A stretch of 64,000 nucleotides of DNA from Streptacidiphilus sp. PB12-B1b (lineage in GTDB: Bacteria; Actinomycetota; Actinomycetes; Streptomycetales; Streptomycetaceae), in contig NZ_CP048405.1 of assembly GCF_014084125.1 (NCBI RefSeq), positions 1,922,001 to 1,986,000 of the forward strand, written 5' to 3'. The notes below the pieces were generated by a model, which was not told the origin of the DNA, did not search any database, and saw nothing but the letters and a program-made list of their open reading frames with translations. A program made the translations under genes and the position numbers. Below are positions 1 through 8,742 of this stretch, one piece after another (position 1 is the stretch's first letter; every line of letters begins with the position of its first letter).

Positions 1-1407
1 CAGCGACTTGTAGACGTCCTTGATCGGCCCGTACGCCCCGACCGAGTCGCCGTAGAGCGTGGAGTAGCCCACCGCCAGCTCGCTCTTGTTGCCGGGGGCG
101 AGCACCAGGTGGTTCTCCTGGTTGGAGATGGCCATCAGCAGCGTGCCGCGCAGCCGCGACTGGAGGTTCTCCTCGGCCAGCCCGGTCAGCTTCAGCGCGC
201 CCATGTAGGCGTCGAACATGGGCTCGATCGACACGGTCCGGAAGTGCAGCCCGGTGCGCCGGGCCAGCTCGGCCGCGTCGTCCCGGGAGTGCTGCGAGGA
301 GTACGCGCTGGGCATGGAGACGCAGTGCACGTTCTCCGCGCCGATCGCGTCCACCGCCAGCGCCGCCACCAGCGCCGAGTCGATGCCGCCGGACAGGCCG
401 ATCAGCACCGAGCGGAAGCCGTTCTTGCGGACGTACGCGCGCAGGCCGGTCACCAGCGCCCCGTAGACCTCCTCCTCCTCGCCCAGCCGCGGAGCCCGGT
501 CGGCCGTCACCGGTTCGGCCGGTTCGGCCGCGGGCTCCTCGGACAGGACGGTGCGCAGGATCTCCAGCCCGTCGGCGACGAAGCGGCTGCTGCCCTCGGC
601 GGCCTCGGCCGGCTCGGCGGCGGCCTGCGGCAGCTCCAGGTCCAGCAGCAGGCAGCCCTCCTCGAACTGCGGCGCCCGGGCCAGCACCTCTCCGCCGGCC
701 GCCACCACCAGCGAGTCCCCGTCGAAGACCAGCTCGTCCTGGCCGCCGACCATGTTCACGTAGGCCAGCGTGCAGTCCGCCTCGGCGGCGCGCCGCCGCA
801 CCAGCTCCAGCCGGGCGTCGTCCTTCTCAGCCTCGTACGGCGAGGCGTTCAGCACCAGCAGCAGCCCGGCCCCGGCCTGCCGGGCAGCCTGCACCCGGCC
901 GCCGTCCTGCCAGATGTCCTCGCAGACCGCCAGCGCCACGTCCACACCGTGCAGCCGCACCACCGGCAGCGTGTCGCCGGGCACGAAGTAGCGGAACTCG
1001 TCGAACACCCCGTAGTTGGGCAGGTGGTGCTTGGCCAGCCGGGTCACCACCCGGCCGCCGTACAGCACCGCCGCGCAGTTCTGCGGCGAGCCCACCGGCA
1101 GCCCCAGCCGGGGCGAGGAGGTGGTCGACCTGCCGAGGTAGCCCACGGCCACGGCCACCGAGCCGAGGCCCTCGGCGTCCAGCCGTTCGGCCAGCGCCAC
1201 CAGCGCGGCACGCGAGGCGTCCACGAAGGACGGCCGCAGGGCGAGGTCCTCGACCGGGTAGCCGGTGAGCGCCATCTCCGGGAAGGCGACCAGGTGGGCG
1301 CCCTGCTCGGCGGCGTGGCGGGTCCACCGCAGCACGAGGTCGCCGTTGCCGGCGATGTCCCCGACGGTGGAGTCGATCTGGTTCAGTGCAAGGCGTAGGG
1401 AAGGCAC
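1..1407 (-). CDS. nadE: Glutamine-dependent NAD+ synthase, 3' end beyond window
   Basis: Makes NAD from deamido-NAD, ATP and glutamine, the last step of NAD synthesis in the cytoplasm. About 469 codons are present; the C-terminus lies off the left edge. The N-terminal half is a nitrilase-type glutaminase showing the Glu (FPEMALTGY), Lys (KHHLPNYG) and Cys (AVCEDIW) of the catalytic triad. The C-terminal half is the synthetase with the PP-loop LSGGIDSAL. The start is GTG (GTG CCT TCC CTA), giving the usual MPSLRLALNQ beginning. It is divergent from glnA2. nadA, an earlier step of the pathway, lies near 58-59 kb. Confidence 0.95.
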   Translation of the reverse strand, partial: MPSLRLALNQIDSTVGDIAGNGDLVLRWTRHAAEQGAHLVAFPEMALTGYPVEDLALRPSFVDASRAALVALAERLDAEGLGSVAVAVGYLGRSTTSSPRLGLPVGSPQNCAAVLYGGRVVTRLAKHHLPNYGVFDEFRYFVPGDTLPVVRLHGVDVALAVCEDIWQDGGRVQAARQAGAGLLLVLNASPYEAEKDDARLELVRRRAAEADCTLAYVNMVGGQDELVFDGDSLVVAAGGEVLARAPQFEEGCLLLDLELPQAAAEPAEAAEGSSRFVADGLEILRTVLSEEPAAEPAEPVTADRAPRLGEEEEVYGALVTGLRAYVRKNGFRSVLIGLSGGIDSALVAALAVDAIGAENVHCVSMPSAYSSQHSRDDAAELARRTGLHFRTVSIEPMFDAYMGALKLTGLAEENLQSRLRGTLLMAISNQENHLVLAPGNKSELAVGYSTLYGDSVGAYGPIKDVYKSL

Positions 1408-1548
1408 ACGCCCACCCTAATCGTCGGAGCGACGCTATGGGTAGCGGGGCCGCCCGCTCCGGCCTGCCGCATCCCGGGCCGGATCTGCGATGATGCGACC
1501 AGCGGACAAGTTCGGCGCGGGCGCGCCGACACCGGAGGCCGCGCCCCG

Positions 1549-1564
1549 TTAACGCGGACGAAAA
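1549..1564 (+). promoter_or_regulatory. Possible GlnR half-site in the glnA2 leader
   Basis: TTAAC-n6-GAAAA lies just upstream of the glnA2 start and resembles the first half (TTAAC-n6-GAAAC) of the complete GlnR operator found before glnA in this window. Only one a-b half is present and it sits about 22 bases from the start codon, so it may be chance. The rest of the 1408-1586 divergent gap shows nothing clearer. Confidence 0.2.
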
Positions 1565-1586
1565 GAGCAGAGGTGAGACTGTCGCC

Positions 1587-2948
1587 ATGGGCAAGCAGCA
1601 GGAGTTTGTTCTCCGCACACTCGAAGAGCGCGACATCCGGTTCGTCCGACTGTGGTTCACGGACGTCCTCGGCTTTCTGAAGTCCGTAGCGGTCGCACCG
1701 GCAGAGCTGGACCAGGCATTCGAGGAGGGCATCGGCTTCGACGGCTCCGCCATCGAGGGGTTCGCCCGGGTGTACGAGTCGGACATGCTGGCGCAGCCCG
1801 ACCCGTCCACCTTCCAGATACTGCCCTGGCGCTCCGAGTCCCCCGGCACCGCCCGGATGTTCTGCGACATCCTCATGCCGGACGGCTCGCCCTCCTACGC
1901 CGACCCGCGCTACGTCCTCAAGCGCACCCTGGAGAAGTGCTCCAACCTCGGGTTCACCTTCTACACCCACCCCGAGATCGAGTTCTTCCTCCTCAACGAC
2001 CTGCCCACGGACGGCACCGTCCCGACCCCGGCCGACCACTCCGGCTACTTCGACCACACCCCGCGCGGCGTCGGCCACGACTTCCGCCGCCAGGCCATCA
2101 CCATGCTGGAGTCGATGGGCATCTCGGTGGAGTTCAGCCACCACGAGGGCGCCCCCGGCCAGCAGGAGATCGACCTGCGCTACGCCGACGCGCTCTCCAC
2201 CGCCGACAACATCATGACCTTCCGCACGGTCATGAAGGAGGTCGCGCTGGAGCAGGGCGTGCACGCCAGCTTCATGCCCAAGCCCTTCTCGCAGTACCCC
2301 GGCTCGGGCATGCACACCCACCTGTCGCTGTTCGAGGGCGACCGCAACGCCTTCCACGAGGCCGGCGCCGAGTACCAGCTGTCCAAGGTCGGCCGCTCCT
2401 TCATCGCCGGACTGCTGCGCCACGCCGCCGAGACGGCCGCCATCACCAACCAGTGGGTCAACTCCTACAAGCGCATCTGGGGCGGCTCGCAGCGCTCCGC
2501 CGGCGCCGGCGGCGAGGCCCCCTCGTACATCTGCTGGGGCCACAACAACCGCTCCGCGCTGGTCCGGGTGCCCATGTACAAGCCCAGCAAGCAGGGCTCG
2601 ACCCGGGTCGAGATCCGCTCCCTGGACACCGGCTGCAACCCGTACCTGGCGTACTCGGTGATCCTCGCCGCCGGCCTCAAGGGCATCGCCGAGGGCTACG
2701 AGCTGCCCCCCGGCGCCGACGACGACGTCTGGGCGCTCAGCAGCATGGAGCGCCGCGCCATGGGCATCCAGCCCCTGCCGCAGAACCTCGGCGAGGCCAT
2801 CGACCTCATGCAGCACAGCGAACTCGTCCAGGAGACCCTCGGCGAGCACGTCTTCGACTTCTTCCTGCGCAACAAGCGCCAGGAGTGGGAGGAGTACCGC
2901 TCCGAGGTCACCGCCTTCGAGCTCCGCAAGAACCTCCCGGTGCTGTAG
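1587..2948 (+). CDS. glnA2: Glutamine synthetase-like ligase, GlnA2 type (gamma-glutamylpolyamine synthetase family)
   Basis: A 453-residue type I glutamine synthetase fold with the beta-grasp N-terminus (LWFTDVLGFLKSV), the metal-site stretch EFSHHEGAPGQQEIDLRY, and a C-terminus close to mycobacterial and Streptomyces GlnA2 (HVFDFFLRNKR). In Streptomyces coelicolor GlnA2 is known to glutamylate polyamines rather than make bulk glutamine, so that role is inferred here. A Tyr lies at about residue 371 (GYELPP), near the position of the adenylylated Tyr of GlnA; whether GlnE modifies it is unknown. RBS AGAGGTGAG precedes ATG. Its place between nadE and glnE is consistent with the conserved glnA2 locus. 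Confidence 0.9.
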   Translation: MGKQQEFVLRTLEERDIRFVRLWFTDVLGFLKSVAVAPAELDQAFEEGIGFDGSAIEGFARVYESDMLAQPDPSTFQILPWRSESPGTARMFCDILMPDGSPSYADPRYVLKRTLEKCSNLGFTFYTHPEIEFFLLNDLPTDGTVPTPADHSGYFDHTPRGVGHDFRRQAITMLESMGISVEFSHHEGAPGQQEIDLRYADALSTADNIMTFRTVMKEVALEQGVHASFMPKPFSQYPGSGMHTHLSLFEGDRNAFHEAGAEYQLSKVGRSFIAGLLRHAAETAAITNQWVNSYKRIWGGSQRSAGAGGEAPSYICWGHNNRSALVRVPMYKPSKQGSTRVEIRSLDTGCNPYLAYSVILAAGLKGIAEGYELPPGADDDVWALSSMERRAMGIQPLPQNLGEAIDLMQHSELVQETLGEHVFDFFLRNKRQEWEEYRSEVTAFELRKNLPVL

Positions 2949-2960
2949 CCGGTCCGGCGC

Positions 2961-3012
2961 CGAACGCCCCGGCCCGGGCGGACGTCAGCGTCCGCGCGGG
3001 CCGGGGCGTTCG
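2961..3012. terminator. Bidirectional hairpin terminator
   Basis: Perfect 16-bp arms (CGAACGCCCCGGCCCG and its complement, 2961-2976 and 2997-3012) flank a partly self-paired loop. It lies between the convergent glnA2 and DUF4157 genes. No T-run follows, as is common in high-GC actinobacteria. Confidence 0.8.
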
Positions 3013-3033
3013 CCGACGGCAGGGGCCGGTGCC

Positions 3034-4374
3034 CTATTCGGCGTACACCGCGGCCTTGTAGCCGAGGATCTTCCTGATCTCCTCGGCCTTCGCCGGGCCC
3101 TCGAAACGGCTGAGGTGGGCCGCCATGGCGGCCGGGTCCTGGACGCTGAGCAGGAACTCGGCCATCTCCTCCTTCGCGGCCGCTTCGCGCAACTCCGGCT
3201 CGGTCAGCCGGACCATCCCCGGCTGCGTCGAGTCGCTGCGCTCGATGGCGACGATCTCGTAGGGCGCGCCCTGCTTGGCGATCCAGCCCTGCTCGGAGCC
3301 GGTGGCGCCCTTCGCCAGGTACTTCCGCTTGATCCGGATGGTGAGCACGTACCCGAACCGGGCCTCCGAGGCGAACTTGGCGGCGATCTGGGCGTCCGCG
3401 GAGAACTCGATCAGCTTGGCGGTCTCGTCGTTGCGGTGCTGGCTCAGATATCCGTGGACGTGATCGGCCTCGGGCTTGGTGGCGTTCTCGTCGGGCGCCT
3501 GGAGGATCTTCGGGAGGCTGACGAAGGAACCGCGGATGACCTCCTTCTGGAGGTACTTCTTCTGCGTGGGCGTCACCCCGCGCTTCAGGATGACCTCCTG
3601 TTCGCTGTCCTCGGGCAGGGACGCGATGTGGGCCTCGGCGCTGAGCTCGGAGTGGTCCTGCAGCGCGAACCGCCCCCCGCCCTGGTCGCCCTGCGGCATC
3701 CGCTGCACCGGTGCCGCGTCGGCGTGGCCGTGGCCGTGGGCCTGGGCGCCCACCGGCCCGGACAGCGCCTCGGCCGCGCGCCCGGGCGCCGGCGCCGCCA
3801 TGACCTTGGCCGCGTTGGCCTCCGCTGCCCGCTCGAACCGGTCCGAGGGGTCCGACACGCGCAGGCCGTTGCCGTTGTCGGTGCCCGCCACCGGGCCCTG
3901 GCGCTGCTGGATGACGTGGGTGAGTTCGTGGGCGAGGGTGTGCTTGTCGGCTCCGCCGTCGCCGATGACGACGTGGTTGCCGGAGGTGTACGCGCGGGCG
4001 CCGACCTCGGCGGCGGAGCGCTGCGCGGTGGTGCCGGTGTGCAGCCGGACGTCGGAGAAGTCCGCGCCGAGCCGGGCCTCCATGTCGGTGCGGGTGGCCG
4101 GGTCGAGCGGCTGCCCGCCGCCGCGCAGGACGTCGTGGGCCGTGGCGCGCTGCACCGGGGCGGAGTCCTGCGGGTGGCCGCAGCCCGCGCCGTGCTGGTG
4201 GCGGGACTGCTCGATCAGGCGGGAGGCGGCGGCGTTGCCGATGCTGCGCTGGAGGGCGAGCACCGCCTGGGGCGACAGGCCGCCTGCGGCAGGCGCGGCG
4301 GCGGTGTCGGGGCGGGTGGGGGATAAGCGCTGTGCTGGTAGGGCGGTGGACTTCTCGGAGTCTTGCGCGCGCAC
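3034..4374 (-). CDS. DUF4157 (eCIS-core) protein with C-terminal toxin-like domain
   Basis: 446 residues from a GTG preceded by AAAGGGA; an upstream ATG at 4428 lacks an RBS. The first half holds a DUF4157 domain: the LQRSIGNAAASRLIEQ lead-in, LGADFSDVRLHTG, ARAYTSGNHVVIGDG and the metallopeptidase-like HELTH (TLAHELTHVIQQ). DUF4157 proteins are often linked to extracellular contractile injection systems or polymorphic toxins. The C-terminal 200 residues have the order VILKRGV, LIEFSADAQIAAKFA, YVLTIRIKRKYL, SEQGWIAKQGAP, resembling the R-S-E layout of ADP-ribosyltransferase-like toxins, but the second Glu of an ExE motif appears to be Gly. No injection-system or immunity gene is adjacent. 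Toxin function is inference. Confidence 0.75.
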   Translation of the reverse strand: MRAQDSEKSTALPAQRLSPTRPDTAAAPAAGGLSPQAVLALQRSIGNAAASRLIEQSRHQHGAGCGHPQDSAPVQRATAHDVLRGGGQPLDPATRTDMEARLGADFSDVRLHTGTTAQRSAAEVGARAYTSGNHVVIGDGGADKHTLAHELTHVIQQRQGPVAGTDNGNGLRVSDPSDRFERAAEANAAKVMAAPAPGRAAEALSGPVGAQAHGHGHADAAPVQRMPQGDQGGGRFALQDHSELSAEAHIASLPEDSEQEVILKRGVTPTQKKYLQKEVIRGSFVSLPKILQAPDENATKPEADHVHGYLSQHRNDETAKLIEFSADAQIAAKFASEARFGYVLTIRIKRKYLAKGATGSEQGWIAKQGAPYEIVAIERSDSTQPGMVRLTEPELREAAAKEEMAEFLLSVQDPAAMAAHLSRFEGPAKAEEIRKILGYKAAVYAE

Positions 4375-4504
4375 GAGGTCCCTTTCTGGGGGGCGGCGGA
4401 CTGAGAGGCGCCGGTGCGGCAGTGACACGGTGCGTCAACGCATTCCCGGCACCTTCCTTGCGCGTCAGCATAGACGCAGCCGCCCGGGGACGGGTGTGCC
4501 GGAG

Positions 4505-5350
4505 TCAGCGACCGGCGGCGGGGCCGTAGACGGCGAAGGAGCCGACCTCGAAGGTGATCGGGGTGCCGTCGGCGGGCACCGCGTGGTTGCTGCCGTCGTC
4601 CACCGAGAGGCTGACCACCGGGTAGGCGGAGAAGCCCGTGCCCACGCCCCGGTGGTCGGACCAGGCCGTCCGCAGCTCCGCCAGGCTCGTCCCGACGTAC
4701 CAGGTGGTGTCGGTCGCGCCGAGCTGGACTGCCACGTACAGCCAGGCGCCGGCGGCGACCTGCGGGGAGTCCCAGTAGGTGTAGGCCGTGCGCACGTGGT
4801 TGACCAGCTCCAGGGTGTGCGGACGGTCGGCGTGCCACTCGAAGAGGTCCACCTCGCGCCCGCCCGAGCGCCAGGACCAGATGGCCGGCCACGCGCCCGG
4901 CGTCGGCAGCGACGGCAGCCGGACGTGGGCCAGCACCACGTCCCCGGTGCGCTCCCGGACGCCGTCGCCGCCGGAGGAGCAGGTGTCGCCGGTGGAGAGC
5001 AGCCCGGTCGTCCACTGCCCGCGCGGCCCGGGCCGGGCGGTGATGGTCAGCACGCCCTGGGCGACGCTGAGGGCCGAACGGGTCAGCAGGTCCAGCTTGT
5101 GCTGGCCCGGGTTGCTGGTGCAGCGCGCGTAGGCGGCGGTCTGCCAGCCCCAGACCGGGCCCAGCCGCAGCGTGTCGAACTCCTCGCGGAAGACCACCGG
5201 ACGCCCGGCCAGCACGGCGGGCAGCGGTTGCGCGGTCGTGGGCGCCGCGGCGGCCGGTGACCGGCCCCGGTGGTGGACGGCCGGGTCGGCGCCCGTGCCC
5301 CAGACCAGGGCGGTCACCGCCAGGGCCAGGGACAGCAGCGCGGGACGCAT
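4505..5350 (-). CDS. Secreted GH16-like (concanavalin A-like) protein
   Basis: 281 residues. The N-terminus MRPALLSLALAVTALVWG is a likely signal peptide, followed by an Ala/Pro-rich linker. The mature part begins FREEFDTLRLGPVWGW as in GH16-type glucanases, and REVDLFEWH fits the family catalytic motif E-x-D-x-x-E (EVDLFE). WPAIWSW also fits the fold. Likely an extracellular glycan hydrolase; the substrate cannot be told. Start chosen at the ATG directly before the signal peptide. Divergent from glnE. Confidence 0.7.
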   Translation of the reverse strand: MRPALLSLALAVTALVWGTGADPAVHHRGRSPAAAAPTTAQPLPAVLAGRPVVFREEFDTLRLGPVWGWQTAAYARCTSNPGQHKLDLLTRSALSVAQGVLTITARPGPRGQWTTGLLSTGDTCSSGGDGVRERTGDVVLAHVRLPSLPTPGAWPAIWSWRSGGREVDLFEWHADRPHTLELVNHVRTAYTYWDSPQVAAGAWLYVAVQLGATDTTWYVGTSLAELRTAWSDHRGVGTGFSAYPVVSLSVDDGSNHAVPADGTPITFEVGSFAVYGPAAGR

Positions 5351-5511
5351 GCAGCCCACGGTGGCACACGCCCCGGCGCCGCGCACTCCGGGCCGGGCGG
5401 GCTGCCGGGCGATCCCCTTGCCCGGCGGGTCCGGTGCAACGGTTCGGCCTGCGGAGGGGTCAGCACAGCCCACGAGGGAAGAACGGTCCTGGGCACGTAG
5501 TCTCGGATCTT

Positions 5512-5526
5512 GTTCGACAGTCGAAC
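5512..5526. promoter_or_regulatory. 15-bp palindrome upstream of glnE
   Basis: GTTCGAC-A-GTCGAAC is a perfect 7-bp inverted repeat with a one-base centre, 45 bases before the chosen glnE start. It could be an operator or a small leader hairpin. It is not the LexA box, whose half-sites are in the opposite order (CGAAC...GTTCG). Confidence 0.4.
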
Positions 5527-5571
5527 CCGCATCGGAGGGGTATGGCCTTGGACGCAGCAGGGAGTGACCGA

Positions 5572-8500
5572 GTGACAGCTGCACCGGATCCGGCCGCGCC
5601 GACGGCCGCCGCCACCAGCCCCGCCGCAGCCCGCGCCGCGGCCTCCGGCCCGGCTCCCGGCCCGGCTCCCGGCCCGGTCTCCGCGCCCGGCAGCGGCGCC
5701 CGGCGGATCAACCCCGCCACCCGGCTGGCCCGGCGCGGCTTCACCGACCCCGAGGCCGCCGTCCGGCGCCTGGCCGAGCCCGCCCTGGCCACGCACGCCG
5801 CCGACACCGTGCTGATCGACGCCCTCGGCGCCACCGCCGACCCCGACCTGGCCCTGCTCGGCCTCGCCCGGCTGGCCGAGGCCTGCGCCCCCGCCGACCG
5901 GCACACCCTGCTGGACACGCTCACCACCAGCAAGCCGCTGCGCGACCGGCTGCTCAGCGTCCTCGGCGCCAGCGCCGCCCTCGGCGACCACCTCGCCCGG
6001 CACCCGCACGACTGGCACGCCCTGGTCACCTTCGAGGTCCGCGACATCCACCCCGGCCCGGACGAGTTCCTGCGCACCCTGCGCGCCCACATCTGGGACG
6101 ACCCGTCCTCGGGAGAGCGCGCCGACGCCCTGCGCACCGGCTACCGCCGCTGCCTGCTGGGCATCGCCGCCCGCGACCTCTCCGGCACCACCCGGCTCGG
6201 CCAGACCGCCGCCGAGCTGGCCGACCTCGCCGGAGCCACCCTGCAGGCGGCCCTCGCCATCGCCTGCGAGGAGGACCCGGCCGCCGCCTCGGCCTGCCGG
6301 CTGGCCGTCATCGCCATGGGCAAGTGCGGCGGCCGGGAGCTCAACTACGTCTCCGACGTGGACGTCGTCTTCGTCGCCGAGCCGCGCCACGGCGACGAGA
6401 CCCCCGAGCACGCCGCCGACGACGCCACCGCCGTCCAGGCCGCCACCCGGCTCGCCGCCCGACTGATGCGGCTGTGCTCCGACAGCACCCGCGAGGGCAC
6501 CATCTGGCCGGTCGACGCCAACCTGCGCCCCGAGGGCAAGAACGGCCCGCTGGTGCGCACCCTCGCCAGCCACCTCGCCTACTACCAGCGCTGGGCCAAG
6601 ACCTGGGAGTTCCAGGCCCTGCTCAAGGCCCGCCCGGTGGCCGGCGACGCCGACCTCGGCCAGGCGTACCTGGACGCGGTCACCCCGCTGGTGTGGAGCG
6701 CCGCCGACCGCGACAACTTCGTCCAGGACGTCCAGCAGATGCGCCGCCGGGTGGTGGACGCCATCCCCGCCGCCGAGGTCGACCGGGAGCTGAAGCTCGG
6801 CCCGGGCGGGCTGCGCGACGTCGAGTTCTCGGTGCAGCTGCTGCAGCTCGTCCACGGCCGCGCCGACCAGGGCCTGCGCAGCTCCACCACGCTGACCGCC
6901 CTGGCCGACCTCTCCGCCGGGGGCTACGTCGGCCGCGCCGACGCCGCCTCCCTGGACGAGGCGTACCGGTTCCTGCGCTCCATGGAGCACCGCATCCAGC
7001 TGTTCCAGCTGCGCCGCACCCACCTCGTCCCCACCGCGCAGGAGGACCTGCGCCGCCTCGGCCGCTCGCTGGGCATGCGCGCCGATCCGGTGAACGAGCT
7101 GGTCAAGGAGTGGCGGCGGCACGCCCGCGAGGTGCGCCGACTGCACGAGAAGCTGTTCTACCGCCCGCTGCTGGAGGCCGTCGCCCGACTCGGCGGCGAG
7201 GAGGCTGCGCTCACCGGCGGCCTGACCACGGGCGGCGAGGACGGCGACCGGCGCAGCGGCCTCAGCGCCGAGGCCGCCCGCACCCGGCTGGCCGCCCTCG
7301 GCTACCGCGACCCCGCCGACGCCCTGCGCCACCTGGCCGCCCTCGCCTCCGGCGTCAGCCGTCGCGCCGCCCTGCAGCGCACCCTGCTGCCGGTGATGCT
7401 CGGCTGGTTCGCCGACTCCGCCGACCCCGACGCCGGGCTGCTGAACTTCCGCAAGGTCTCCGACAGCCTCGGCTCCACCCCCTGGTACCTGCGGCTGCTC
7501 CGGGACGAGGGCGCCACCGCCGAGAACCTCGCCCGGATCCTCTCCTCCGGCCGGCTCGCCCCCGACCTGCTGCTGCGCGCCCCCGAGGCGGTGGCCCTGC
7601 TCGGCGACAGCGACGGCCTCCAGCCGCGCACCCACGCCGCCCTCGACCGGGAGATACAGTCCGCCGTGGGCCGCGCGGCCGGGGCCCCGTCGGCGGTGGC
7701 CGTGGCCCGCTCGGTCCGCCGCCGGGAGCTGTTCCGCACCGCCGCCGCCGACGTCCTCGGACGCCTCCAGGACGGCCCCGAGGCCGCCGCCGACGCCCTC
7801 ACCGGCCTCAACACCGCCACTCTCGCCGGGGCGCTGAGCGCCTGCACCGCCGCCACCGAGCGGGCCGCGGGCGAGCCCCTGCCGACCCGCCTGGCCGTCA
7901 TCGGCATGGGCCGTTTCGGCGGCGGCGAACTGGGCTACGGCAGCGACGCCGACGTCATGTTCGTCCACGACCCGCTGCCCGGCGCCGACGAGACCAAGGC
8001 CGGCAACGCCGCCCGGCACGTCTTCGAGGAGGTCCGCAGGCTGCTCCAGCTGCCCTCCACCGAGCCCCCGCTGCTGATCGACGCCGACCTGCGCCCGGAG
8101 GGGCGGCAGGGCCCGCTGGTGCGCAGCCTGGCGTCCTACGCCGCGTACTACCGGCGCTGGTCCAAGCCCTGGGAGAGCCAGGCGCTGCTGCGCGCCCGGC
8201 CGGTCGCCGGGGACGCCGCGCTCGGGCAGGCGTTCGTGGACCTGATCGACCCGCTGCGCTACCCCGCCGACGGCCTGGACGAGGCCGAGCTGCGCGAGAT
8301 ACGGCGGCTCAAGGCCAGGGTCGAGACCGAGCGGATGCCGCGCGGCGCCGACCCCACCACCCACACCAAGCTCGGCCCGGGCGGCCTCGCCGACGTGGAG
8401 TGGACCGTCCAGCTGCTCCAGCTCCGGCACGGCCACCGGATCGAGGGGCTGCGCACCACCCGGACCAGGGCGGCGCTGGCGGCAGCCGTCGCCCACGGGC

Positions 8501-8742
8501 TGATCGACCCGGACGCCGCCGCCGACCTGGACGCCTCCTGGCTCCAGGCCGGGCGGGTGCGCAACGCGGTGATGCTGGTCCGGGGACGCGCGGGCGACAG
8601 CTTCCCCGGCGACTCCCGGGAGCTGGCGGGCGTGGCCCGCTACCTCGGCTACGGCACCGGCCACGCGGGGCAGATGGTCGACGACTACCGCCGCTGCGCG
8701 CGCCGCGCCCGGGTGGTGGTGGAAGAGGTGTTCTACGGGTGA
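5572..8742 (+). CDS. glnE: Bifunctional glutamine synthetase adenylyltransferase/deadenylylase
   Basis: Controls GlnA by adding and removing AMP on a Tyr. About 1056 residues with the two-copy architecture: nucleotidyltransferase signatures GMGKCGGRELNYVSDVDVVF (about residues 245-265) and GMGRFGGGELGYGSDADVMF (about 780-800), each followed by LGPGGLRDVE/LGPGGLADVE regulatory-region motifs. The GTG at 5572 has AGGGAG seven bases upstream; an ATG at 5542 behind GGAGGGG is the alternative and would add an Ala/Pro-rich tail. Its substrate GlnA (31.5-32.9 kb) keeps the target Tyr. The 3' end overlaps the convergent PAP2 gene by 10 bases. Confidence 0.95.
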   Translation: MTAAPDPAAPTAAATSPAAARAAASGPAPGPAPGPVSAPGSGARRINPATRLARRGFTDPEAAVRRLAEPALATHAADTVLIDALGATADPDLALLGLARLAEACAPADRHTLLDTLTTSKPLRDRLLSVLGASAALGDHLARHPHDWHALVTFEVRDIHPGPDEFLRTLRAHIWDDPSSGERADALRTGYRRCLLGIAARDLSGTTRLGQTAAELADLAGATLQAALAIACEEDPAAASACRLAVIAMGKCGGRELNYVSDVDVVFVAEPRHGDETPEHAADDATAVQAATRLAARLMRLCSDSTREGTIWPVDANLRPEGKNGPLVRTLASHLAYYQRWAKTWEFQALLKARPVAGDADLGQAYLDAVTPLVWSAADRDNFVQDVQQMRRRVVDAIPAAEVDRELKLGPGGLRDVEFSVQLLQLVHGRADQGLRSSTTLTALADLSAGGYVGRADAASLDEAYRFLRSMEHRIQLFQLRRTHLVPTAQEDLRRLGRSLGMRADPVNELVKEWRRHAREVRRLHEKLFYRPLLEAVARLGGEEAALTGGLTTGGEDGDRRSGLSAEAARTRLAALGYRDPADALRHLAALASGVSRRAALQRTLLPVMLGWFADSADPDAGLLNFRKVSDSLGSTPWYLRLLRDEGATAENLARILSSGRLAPDLLLRAPEAVALLGDSDGLQPRTHAALDREIQSAVGRAAGAPSAVAVARSVRRRELFRTAAADVLGRLQDGPEAAADALTGLNTATLAGALSACTAATERAAGEPLPTRLAVIGMGRFGGGELGYGSDADVMFVHDPLPGADETKAGNAARHVFEEVRRLLQLPSTEPPLLIDADLRPEGRQGPLVRSLASYAAYYRRWSKPWESQALLRARPVAGDAALGQAFVDLIDPLRYPADGLDEAELREIRRLKARVETERMPRGADPTTHTKLGPGGLADVEWTVQLLQLRHGHRIEGLRTTRTRAALAAAVAHGLIDPDAAADLDASWLQAGRVRNAVMLVRGRAGDSFPGDSRELAGVARYLGYGTGHAGQMVDDYRRCARRARVVVEEVFYG

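Noticed and set aside
5512-5526. LexA (SOS) box before glnE
   Set aside because: Half-sites are in the opposite order to CGAAC-n4-GTTCG, and glnE is not a damage gene.
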